Below, in pieces: positions 1 through 5,870 of a stretch of 12,084 nt of DNA (the first letter of the stretch is position 1; every line of letters starts with the position of its first letter). The position numbers were made by a program, and so were the translations under genes. The DNA is from JBBRUG01 sp038247995 (GTDB lineage Bacteria > Chloroflexota > Chloroflexia > Chloroflexales > Chloroflexaceae): contig JBBRUG010000181.1 of assembly GCA_038247995.1 (NCBI GenBank), positions 1 through 12,084 of the forward strand. Direction: 5' to 3'. The notes below the pieces were generated by a model. The model did no database searches and was not told the DNA's origin. It saw nothing but the letters and a program-made list of their open reading frames with translations.

Positions 1-140
1 CGCAGTTCGCAGTTCGCAGTTCGCAGTTCGCAGTTCGCAGTTCGCAGTTCGCAGTTCGCAGTTCGCAGTTCGCAGTCCGCAGTCCGCAGTCCGCAGTCCG
101 CAGTTCGCAGTTCGCAGTCCGCAGTCCGCAGTCCGCAGCC
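1..140. repeat. 7-bp tandem repeat, CGCAGTY, about 20 units
   Basis: About twenty consecutive heptads run without interruption from the window edge, so the left end of the block is not visible. The units are CGCAGTT or CGCAGTC; the last one is CGCAGCC. Rotated to CAGTTCG/CAGTCCG, they share the CAG....G frame with the CAGGCGG/CAGGACG heptads at 1268-1351, 8258-8285 and 11700-11734. The block ends one base before the stop codon of the leftward reductase gene, so it forms the immediate 3' flank of that transcript. A 7-bp period would shift reading frame with each unit gained or lost, which fits its confinement to non-coding DNA. Confidence 0.95.
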
Positions 141-141
141 C

Positions 142-1143
142 TCAGCCATTCACATCGATCACGACCCGCCCGCGTACCTGTCCATTCGTGATCGCCTCGC
201 TGTAGGCAACTACTTCGTCGAGCGTGATCGTGGTAGTCGTGTGGTCGATCAGATCGCCTGGTAGATCGCGCGCGATGCGCTCCCACGCCGCCTGTCGTTC
301 ATCGGCCGGCACAATCACCGACTCGACGCCGAGCAGGGCGACGCCGCGCAAAATGAAGGGGAACACACTGGTAGTGAACTCGACGCCGCCGGCGTTGCCG
401 CACGCAGCTACGGCGCTATGGTAGGCCATACTGCGCAACAAGCCGCTAAGTGTTGCGCCGCCGACGGTGTCGATCGCGCCGCCCCAGCGTTCGCTCTCTA
501 ACGGCTTACCGGGCATAGTGAAGACCGAGCGATCGATGATCGCGCTCGCGCCCAAAGCGCGGAGGTATTCGGCTTCTTGCGGGCGTCCAGTGGCCGCAAC
601 AACCTGGTAACCCGCCCGCGCCAGCAGCGCCACCGCTACGCTACCCACACCGCCCGCCGCGCCCGTAACCACCACTTCACGCTCGCTGGGGCGCATACCG
701 AAGCGCTCCAACGCCAGCACACACAGCATCGCCGTAAACCCGGCCGTGCCGATTGCCATCGACTGGCGCAGGCTGAGCCCTTGCGGCAGCGGCACCAGCC
801 ACTCGGCGGGCACGCGGTTGAACTGGCTAAAACCGCCCCAGTGCCGCTCGCCGACCCCCCAGCCGGTAAGTACAACCGCATCGCCGGGCGCAAAACGCGG
901 CGAGGCCGATTCAACTACGGTACCCGCAAAGTCGATGCCGGGCGCCATCGGGTTCTGCCGCAGCACCTTGCCCTTCCCTGTTACCGCCAAGCCGTCTTTG
1001 TAATTCAGCGTCGAATAGGCGACCCGCACGAGAACTTCGCCCGCCGGTAGGCCCTCAAGCGGCAATTCCTGAATTGCTACCTCGCGTCCCCCGGGGCGGT
1101 CGGTAACGACAAGGGCCCGAAATGATTGATCGGATGCAGACAT
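142..1143 (-). CDS. acuI: AcuI/YhdH-family NADPH-dependent acrylyl-CoA reductase / quinone oxidoreductase
   Basis: This is a 333-residue zinc-independent medium-chain dehydrogenase/reductase, the usual length for the YhdH/YhfP/AcuI group. Characterised members reduce acrylyl-CoA to propionyl-CoA with NADPH in the cytoplasm and protect cells from this electrophile. The N-terminal GroES-like part carries the family motif STLNYKDG (44-51) followed by APGIDFAGTV (67-76). The Rossmann part has the AAGGVGSVA nucleotide-binding loop (162-170) and the following ATGR (184-187), and CGNAGG lies at 248-253. No zinc-binding cysteine set is seen. The reading frame stays open far upstream to 1719, but that extension reads through tandem repeats into the divergent gene. 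I chose ATG 1143 because GGAGGT sits 4 nt before it and the family's N-terminus begins there. The gene is divergent from the VOC gene. Substrate preference (acrylyl-CoA or another enoyl compound) is inferred from family only. Confidence 0.9.
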   Translation of the reverse strand: MSASDQSFRALVVTDRPGGREVAIQELPLEGLPAGEVLVRVAYSTLNYKDGLAVTGKGKVLRQNPMAPGIDFAGTVVESASPRFAPGDAVVLTGWGVGERHWGGFSQFNRVPAEWLVPLPQGLSLRQSMAIGTAGFTAMLCVLALERFGMRPSEREVVVTGAAGGVGSVAVALLARAGYQVVAATGRPQEAEYLRALGASAIIDRSVFTMPGKPLESERWGGAIDTVGGATLSGLLRSMAYHSAVAACGNAGGVEFTTSVFPFILRGVALLGVESVIVPADERQAAWERIARDLPGDLIDHTTTTITLDEVVAYSEAITNGQVRGRVVIDVNG

Positions 1144-1147
1144 AACG

Positions 1148-1153
1148 ACCTCC
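1148..1153 (-). promoter_or_regulatory. Shine-Dalgarno site deciding the acuI start
   Basis: On the minus strand GGAGGT lies 4 nt upstream of the ATG at 1143. It also overlaps an in-frame ATG at 1155, which would add only four residues (MEVV). This site argues for the short protein over the much longer open frame extending to 1719. Confidence 0.8.
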
Positions 1154-1154
1154 A

Positions 1155-1168
1155 TGATGAGTGATGAG
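1155..1168. repeat. two TGATGAG heptads
   Basis: Two exact tandem copies of TGATGAG lie just upstream of the acuI start, directly beside its ribosome-binding site. On their own they are too short to be notable. They matter because they have the same 7-bp period as the longer blocks in this spacer. Confidence 0.7.
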
Positions 1169-1177
1169 TGGTAAACG

Positions 1178-1209
1178 TCTGATGATCTGATGATCTGATG
1201 ATCTGATGT
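1178..1209. repeat. 8-bp tandem repeat TCTGATGA, four units
   Basis: Three exact copies of TCTGATGA are followed by TCTGATGT and then a run of T. The block lies within the probable 5' leader of acuI. It differs in both sequence and period from the heptad blocks on either side. Confidence 0.9.
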
Positions 1210-1220
1210 TTTTTGGCCTT

Positions 1221-1255
1221 GGACGAAAGACGAAGGACGGAGGTCCTTGGTCCTT
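1221..1255. repeat. degenerate heptads with a small inverted repeat
   Basis: The stretch parses into five heptads: GGACGAA, AGACGAA, GGACGGA, GGTCCTT, GGTCCTT. The last two are an approximate inversion of the first ones. AAGGAC (1233-1238) can therefore pair with GTCCTT (1243-1248) across a 4-nt loop, giving a small hairpin on either strand. Confidence 0.75.
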
Positions 1256-1267
1256 TGACCCGTGGTC

Positions 1268-1351
1268 GCCTGCGTCCTGCGTCCTGCGTCCTGCCGCCTG
1301 CCGCCTGCGTCCTGCCGCCTGCCGCCTGCCGCCTGCGTCCTGCCGCCTGCC
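1268..1351 (-). repeat. 7-bp tandem repeat CAGGACG/CAGGCGG, twelve units
   Basis: Twelve uninterrupted heptads are present. Read on the plus strand they are GCCTGCG, TCCTGCG, TCCTGCC and GCCTGCC variants; on the minus strand they are CAGGCGG and CAGGACG. The same unit occurs in the opposite orientation at 8258-8285 and 11700-11734. The block sits between the two divergent genes and occupies the place where a -35 box for the plus-strand -10 would lie. Confidence 0.95.
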
Positions 1352-1363
1352 GCCGCTGGCTCG

Positions 1364-1392
1364 ATTATAATGGCCCTGAAAGGGTTTGCCAA
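1364..1392 (-). promoter_or_regulatory. sigma70-like promoter toward acuI
   Basis: On the minus strand TTGGCA (plus 1387-1392, 5 of 6 to TTGACA) is followed by exactly 17 bp and then a perfect TATAAT (plus 1364-1369). Transcription would start near 1357 and give acuI a leader of about 210 nt passing through all the short repeats of this spacer. This is the best-matching promoter I found in the window. Activity is inferred from consensus alone. Confidence 0.6.
1366..1371 (+). promoter_or_regulatory. -10 box toward the VOC gene
   Basis: A perfect TATAAT lies 33 nt before the VOC start codon. It overlaps the minus-strand -10 because the sequence ATTATAAT is self-complementary. The -35 position (about 1343-1348) falls in the heptad repeat and shows no TTGACA similarity, so plus-strand activity is less certain. 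The predicted leader is about 27 nt. Confidence 0.45.
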
Positions 1393-1404
1393 CCAGGGGG
1401 TGTG

Positions 1405-2157
1405 ATGATCCATGCAATTGACCATTTGGTAATTCTGGTTAGCGATCTGGCTGCTGCCGCCGCCGATTATGAGCGCCTCGGCTTTACCGTTGTCACCGGG
1501 GGTGAACATGCCGACGGCGCCAGCCACAATGTGTTGGTGAGTTTTGCCGACGGCAGTTACCTGGAGTTGATCGCCTTCAAGCGCGCGGCGCCGAGCCATC
1601 GCTGGTGGCGGCATACAACCGCCGGCGCGGGATTGATCGATTTTGCGCTGTTGCCGAGCAGCACGCCCGAGGTTGTGGCTGAGGCTCGGGCGCGTGGCCT
1701 GGAACTTGAAGGTCCGCATGCGGGCGGGCGGCTGCGCCCCGATGGGGTGCGCTTGGAGTGGCAGACGGCTATGGCGGCCGGCGAAGAGTTGCCGTTTCTT
1801 TGCGGCGATGTGACGCCCCGCGACCTACGCGTGCCGCATGGCGCGGCCCATACGCATGCCAATGGCGCGCAAGGTGTGGCCGAAGTCCACATTGCCGTGC
1901 GCGATCTGGCGCTGAGTGCGCAGCGTTATGCCCAACTCTTGGGCACTGAGCCGGCGCTGGTGGATGGGCGCCCAACCTTTGCGCTCGGCGCCGGCGCGAT
2001 TGTGTTGCGTAGCCCCGCCGCCGACCCGGAGGCCGAAGCCCTGGCGGCGCGGATTGCCGCCCGCGATGAAGGTATTTTTGCCGCGCTAATCAGCGGCGTA
2101 ACGACGCTCGATCCCCAGTTGCTGCACGGCGCCCGGTTGCTCCCGGTGGCCCCATGA
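1405..2157 (+). CDS. two-domain VOC / glyoxalase-like protein
   Basis: This 250-residue protein of the vicinal oxygen chelate superfamily most resembles the glyoxalase-like (Glyoxalase_3, PF13468) type. The first beta-alpha-beta-beta-beta module starts IDHLVILVSDL (5-15), with His7 and the SYLELIAF strand (51-58, Glu54) at positions expected for metal ligands. The signature LPFLCGD (129-135) follows. A second module begins VAEVHIAVRDL (158-168, His162). The reaction is unknown: VOC proteins include isomerases, dioxygenases and lyases. The frame opens upstream at 1213 through repeat DNA. I chose ATG 1405 because AGGGGG (1395-1400) is 4 nt before it and homologous sequence starts there. Its stop overlaps the next ATG (ATGA), so it is probably co-translated with the phosphatase. 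Confidence 0.85.
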   Translation: MIHAIDHLVILVSDLAAAAADYERLGFTVVTGGEHADGASHNVLVSFADGSYLELIAFKRAAPSHRWWRHTTAGAGLIDFALLPSSTPEVVAEARARGLELEGPHAGGRLRPDGVRLEWQTAMAAGEELPFLCGDVTPRDLRVPHGAAHTHANGAQGVAEVHIAVRDLALSAQRYAQLLGTEPALVDGRPTFALGAGAIVLRSPAADPEAEALAARIAARDEGIFAALISGVTTLDPQLLHGARLLPVAP

Positions 2158-3188
2158 ATCAGCCGCCAACGCTTGCGCAGCGCGACCGCCTGCTCGAATT
2201 GTTACTTGAACTGCAAGCTCAGATCCGCGATCAGGTGGTGGCCGCCTGTGAAAACGCCGCCACTGAAGCACTCGCCGCTGTGGCTGAAGATGCGCAGGAC
2301 GGCGATACGATCTATGCGATCGATCGGGTCAGCGAGGCAGTGCTGATCGCCTTTTTTGCTGCGCATGTCGCCCCGATCTGGCCATTGGTCTTGATCGCCG
2401 AGGGCTTGCCTGGTGGGCAGATCACGCTTCCTGAAGGCCTGGATGAAGCCGACGCCGTGATCCGCGTGCTGGTTGATCCGATCGACGGCACCCGCGGGCT
2501 GATGTACCAGAAACGCAGCGCCTGGGTGCTCACCGGCGTGGCGCCTAACCTTGGGCCGGCTACGCGCTTGAGCGACATTGTGCTGGCGGTGCAAACCGAA
2601 ATCCCGCTGGTGAAACAGCATCTCTCGGATGTGCTCTGGGCTACCGTCGCTGGGCCGCTGGAGGCGCGGCGCTACAATCGCCTGACTGGAGCAAACCACC
2701 CGCTGCCGCTGCGTCCTTCAGGGGCGAACAGCATTGCCCACGGCTTCGCGACGATCAGCCGCTTCTTCCCCGGCCCGCGCGGTGAACTTGCCGCCATCGA
2801 CGATGCGCTGATGCTGCGCGTGCTCGGCCCGCCGGTGCATGGCAAGGCACAGGGTTTTGAAGATCAGTACATCTGTAGCGGCGGGCAACTCTACGAACTG
2901 ATTGCCGGCCACGACCGCTTTGTTGCCGATCTGCGCCCGCTGCTCGACGCACATTTCGCTGCCCAGGGCACGGCGCTTGGCATCTGTTGCCACCCCTATG
3001 ATCTGGCCACGGCCATGCTGGCGACGAAGGCCGGGGTGATTGTTACCGATGCGCTCGGGGCGCCGCTCGACGCGCCGCTGACTGTAGAGGCCGATGTGAG
3101 CTGGATCGGTTATGCCAACCCGGCCATCCGCGCTCAGGTTGAGCCGGCGCTCCAGGCGACGCTGCGCGCCCGCGGATTACTGCCGTGA
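2154..3188 (+). CDS. inositol-monophosphatase-fold phosphatase
   Basis: This 344-residue protein has the Mg-dependent IMPase/FBPase superfamily signature. DPIDGTRG (108-115) supplies the two metal-binding aspartates Asp108 and Asp111. Glu83 in IAEG matches the upstream metal-binding Glu. HPYDLATA (280-287, Asp283) matches the C-terminal W/Y-D-x-A motif. Asp57 and Glu61 in IDRVSEAVL fit the first helix. All metal ligands therefore appear intact and the enzyme is probably active on a phosphomonoester. The C-terminal half, including the DQYICSGGQLYEL stretch (237-249), is unlike classical SuhB or CysQ, so I do not name a substrate. It is longer than the usual 260-270 residues. The start ATG overlaps the VOC stop, and its own TGA overlaps the GTG of the next gene, giving tight translational coupling on both sides. 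Confidence 0.87.
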   Translation: MNQPPTLAQRDRLLELLLELQAQIRDQVVAACENAATEALAAVAEDAQDGDTIYAIDRVSEAVLIAFFAAHVAPIWPLVLIAEGLPGGQITLPEGLDEADAVIRVLVDPIDGTRGLMYQKRSAWVLTGVAPNLGPATRLSDIVLAVQTEIPLVKQHLSDVLWATVAGPLEARRYNRLTGANHPLPLRPSGANSIAHGFATISRFFPGPRGELAAIDDALMLRVLGPPVHGKAQGFEDQYICSGGQLYELIAGHDRFVADLRPLLDAHFAAQGTALGICCHPYDLATAMLATKAGVIVTDALGAPLDAPLTVEADVSWIGYANPAIRAQVEPALQATLRARGLLP

Positions 3189-4534
3189 AGCGCCCCTTCG
3201 ATGCATTCTGTGCGGCAGCGCAGGCCCGGCGCGGCGATCTTTTTCACGCCGAAGGCCCGATCACGGTTGCGGCGGCGCCGGGTTGGGTCGATCTGATCGG
3301 CGGTACGGCCACCGATGGCGGGAGCCTCGCCCTGGGGTGGCCTACCGGCGCAACGGCGTTGGTCGCCCTTCAGCCTGATCCCGAGCCGTTGATCCAACTG
3401 TTTGTCGCTGAGCAATACTTCCAATTTCCTTGCGCTGCGCTGGTTGACGCTACCGGTTGGCCGTGTTCATTTAATGAGCTAACAAAACAATTGTACAGTG
3501 CGCCGCCTGAACTGGCGGAACTGCTGGGGATCTGGGTTGCGCTGATGCGCGAGGAGTTTGTCCGTTTCCCCGCCGGTGTGCGCGTCTGGATGCAGCCTGC
3601 CGCCGGCCCGGGCGCTGCGGCGAGCGTGACAGCCGCCCTGGCCCAGGCGCTGGTGACGGCTTTTGCGGTGAAGTTGTCTGCGCGCGAACTGGCGCTGGCC
3701 GTTGAGGTGGCGCTGGCGCATAGCCACGGCCTCGGCGGTGCCGGTACGCTTGGCCCAATGGTGAGTCTCTGCGCGCCGGCTACGCATCTCCTGCTGCTGC
3801 ATCAGCAACCGGCCTGGCGCTGGGGCGATGTTCACTTGCCGCACGGCGCGGCAATCTGGGTGCTAACGGTTGGCGCGCCTGTGCCTCAGGCGCCGTCGCC
3901 CCGGCTGCGCACTGCCGCGCGGCTTGCGTATGCCGCCATCGCTGCGGCCGACGGCTTGACGCTCCAGGCCGCCGATCGGCAGTGGCAGGGTTATCTGGCC
4001 AATCTTGCCGGCACAACGTTCGAGCAGCGCTATCGGGCGGCGCTCCCAACAACGCTGCGCGGTAAGACGATTAAGCCACCAGACCATCAGGCAATGGAAA
4101 TCGATCCGGAGGCGCAATATCCGCTCCAGGCCGTCGCAGCGCTGGCCGTGGGCGAACATTTGCGCGCGCGCATGATCGTCGCCTTGTTGCGCGGCGCTGC
4201 CAGCAAACCGCAGCGCGACGACGATCTGCATCTGATCGGCGAATTACTGTTGCAATCCCATTGGGCGCAGCACGCCGCCGGTTTTAGCGATGCCCACGCC
4301 GACGCCTTGCTTGAATTGGTCGTCGCGCAGGGCGTCGAACACGGGTTGTTTGGGGCGCGCATGCCGGCGCCCGCCACCGGCGCAACACTTGTGATTCTTG
4401 GGCGCACCGATGCCGATGCGTTGGTACACACCCTTGCCGACAGCTATGCTCAGCGCGTTGGCCTGCCGGTAACCGTGACGAGCGGCAGTTCGCCCGGCGC
4501 CTCGGCAGTGGGGGCGCGCAGACTTATGCCATGA
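3185..4534 (+). CDS. L-arabinokinase/galactokinase-like GHMP protein, probable pseudokinase
   Basis: This 449-residue protein starts at GTG overlapping the upstream stop (GTGA). Its architecture follows the kinase domain of plant L-arabinokinase, as I recall that sequence. APGWVDLIGG (31-40) matches motif 1 (APGR-[VL]-[ND]-x-[IM]-G). GPGAAAS (141-147) matches the GxGxxSSS loop. GTLGPMVSLC (187-196) matches the catalytic C-G-V-M-D-Q-M segment. LFGARMPAPATGATLVILG (388-406) matches the GAK-[IV]-TGGGxGGT segment, and GSSPGA (434-439) is the C-terminal arabinokinase-type motif. In this alignment the catalytic Arg is Trp34, the catalytic Asp is Gly190, two loop serines are Ala, and the Gly-rich third motif is lost. 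The fold looks preserved along its length and the gene is intact, so this looks like a maintained non-catalytic paralogue, perhaps a sugar or sugar-phosphate sensor or partner of the adjacent phosphatase. Function is unknown. Confidence 0.78.
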   Translation: MKRPFDAFCAAAQARRGDLFHAEGPITVAAAPGWVDLIGGTATDGGSLALGWPTGATALVALQPDPEPLIQLFVAEQYFQFPCAALVDATGWPCSFNELTKQLYSAPPELAELLGIWVALMREEFVRFPAGVRVWMQPAAGPGAAASVTAALAQALVTAFAVKLSARELALAVEVALAHSHGLGGAGTLGPMVSLCAPATHLLLLHQQPAWRWGDVHLPHGAAIWVLTVGAPVPQAPSPRLRTAARLAYAAIAAADGLTLQAADRQWQGYLANLAGTTFEQRYRAALPTTLRGKTIKPPDHQAMEIDPEAQYPLQAVAALAVGEHLRARMIVALLRGAASKPQRDDDLHLIGELLLQSHWAQHAAGFSDAHADALLELVVAQGVEHGLFGARMPAPATGATLVILGRTDADALVHTLADSYAQRVGLPVTVTSGSSPGASAVGARRLMP

Positions 4535-4629
4535 AACTCACGCCGTGCATTCTACGTATTAGAGCACTGAGCACATCCACGCCCTAAGACGCGCTAAGAT
4601 GCCCTTATTCTTTCCGCCAAAGGTTTACC
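4535..4629 (+). other. short spacer before the zinc-ribbon gene
   Basis: The 95-bp spacer holds no gene and no convincing hairpin terminator. It contains GAGCACTGAGCA (4562-4573), repeated exactly at 8354-8365, and the near direct repeat CTAAGACGC / CTAAGATGC. AAAGG at 4619-4623 is the ribosome-binding site of the next gene, 6 nt before its ATG. I saw no clear promoter, so the downstream gene may be read through from the VOC cluster. Confidence 0.5.
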
Positions 4630-5823
4630 ATGACAACCCCCAATCGTTTCTGTCCAAACTGCGGTGCGCAACTGACGGCAACCGAGCGCTTCTGTGCGAA
4701 TTGCGGCACGCGCCTGCCCGATGATCCACCGACGCCGTCGGCCGGAAATCCGTCGATTGAGCCGACACAGGTGCTCGGCCAGATTCCGGTTGCGCCACCT
4801 GCGCAGAACCCGGTATCTGAGCCGAATGCCTTTACCGTGCCGTCGGACGCATCCTCAAGCGAACCGCCCAAACGCCGCGGTTGCCCCATCTGGTTGATCG
4901 TGCTGCTGAGTGTGGCCGGGTTGTGCGTGATCATGGCCGCTGCCGGGATTTTTGCCCTAACCATGTTCGGCGAGCGCGTTGTGACCGAACTTGAGGGTCA
5001 GTTGGCCACAATCGAGATCGATCCGACGCTGCTGGCCGAGCTTGAAGCGCTGGCAACACCGCAACCGCTCCCAACCCTCGAGTCGCTTTCGACGACTGAA
5101 CCCCTGGCGACCCTAGAATCTGCGGCGACGCTTGAGCCTGCTGCAACCCCGGAACGAAGCAGTGGCGTAGCCGGCGCGGTGCAAACGACTATTGCCGCGA
5201 CGGTTCAGGCTGGCCTCGGAGGTGGTGATACGACGGTCGCCACGGCTGAGGCTGAGGCGATTTTTGCATCAGGACGCCAGATCTTTCGCGACGAGTTCGT
5301 CGATAACCGCAACAACTGGTTTACCGGCGTGTTTCGCGAAATCGAACGCAACACCATCGAAGAAGGTGTCTTCAAAGTGGCCTGGTTTGCCGATGGCTTT
5401 TCGTACGAACTGTATCAGGTGCAGGAGCTGACCAATTTTATCGCCGAGGTGGATTGCCTGATTGTTCAGGGCGATGCGGATGGCAGTTGTGGGCTGATCT
5501 TCGGCCAGAACGATGATGTGGGCTTTTACGAGTTTGAGGTATTTGAAGACTATTACCGGGTGACAACCTATGGCGCGGGCGCCGATCCACAGACGTTGAT
5601 CGAAGGCGACCCGACCGGGATCATCACGCCCGGCGAGGTGATCCGACTCCAGATCATCCGCCGTGATGCGGAACTGCGCGCTGCGATCAATGGCGTTTTG
5701 ATCGGCACGGCAGATGATCCGACCTTTCCCACCGGCAAGGTCGGCGTCTCAACCAACTCCTACCTCGAAGCGGGCGGTGTCGAGGTCTGGTTTGATAATT
5801 TCATGATTTGGGAATTGCCGTAA
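4630..5823 (+). CDS. zinc-ribbon, single-TM protein with extracytoplasmic jelly-roll domain
   Basis: This is a 397-residue protein of unknown function. The N-terminus is a zinc ribbon with CPNCG and CANCG (Cys8, 11, 22, 25). A Pro/Ser/Thr-rich linker follows to about residue 80. KRR (81-83) precedes one hydrophobic segment (about 86-113), predicting the ribbon inside the cell and the rest outside. An outside stalk (about 115-215) has a low-complexity Thr-Leu-Glu/Ala-Thr-Pro pattern. From about 217 to the end (FRDEFVDNRNNW to FDNFMIWELP) the sequence resembles concanavalin/LamG-like jelly rolls, such as the DUF1080 type, with Cys276 and Cys287 perhaps forming a disulphide. A role in binding glycan or sensing the envelope is an inference. 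It has its own ribosome-binding site and ends at a strong terminator. Confidence 0.85.
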   Translation: MTTPNRFCPNCGAQLTATERFCANCGTRLPDDPPTPSAGNPSIEPTQVLGQIPVAPPAQNPVSEPNAFTVPSDASSSEPPKRRGCPIWLIVLLSVAGLCVIMAAAGIFALTMFGERVVTELEGQLATIEIDPTLLAELEALATPQPLPTLESLSTTEPLATLESAATLEPAATPERSSGVAGAVQTTIAATVQAGLGGGDTTVATAEAEAIFASGRQIFRDEFVDNRNNWFTGVFREIERNTIEEGVFKVAWFADGFSYELYQVQELTNFIAEVDCLIVQGDADGSCGLIFGQNDDVGFYEFEVFEDYYRVTTYGAGADPQTLIEGDPTGIITPGEVIRLQIIRRDAELRAAINGVLIGTADDPTFPTGKVGVSTNSYLEAGGVEVWFDNFMIWELP

Positions 5824-5831
5824 TCGGTAGT

Positions 5832-5870
5832 ATGGTTCGGACGCCGCATGCCGCGCCCGAACCATTTTTT
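5832..5870 (+). terminator. intrinsic terminator after the zinc-ribbon gene
   Basis: ATGGTTCGG (5832-5840) pairs perfectly with CCGAACCAT (5857-5865), and the stem is followed by six T residues (5865-5870). The 16-nt interior is GC-rich and can fold further. The T-tract overlaps the stop codon of the convergent serA gene. On the minus strand the hairpin is not followed by a T-run, so it looks one-directional. Confidence 0.9.

Noticed and set aside
1213..1404. N-terminal extension of the VOC protein from 1213
   Set aside because: It reads through the heptad block and across the -10 box. The VOC fold starts at MIHAIDHL, and AGGGGG precedes ATG 1405.
142..1719. A 525-residue version of the reductase starting at 1719
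   Set aside because: The extra 192 residues translate the antisense of the VOC gene and the heptad repeats (GGRRQDAG-type low complexity). A good ribosome site sits before ATG 1143.
4575..4610. Terminator between the GHMP gene and the zinc-ribbon gene
   Set aside because: CTAAGACGC and CTAAGATGC are direct, not inverted, repeats, and no stem followed by a T-run can be drawn.
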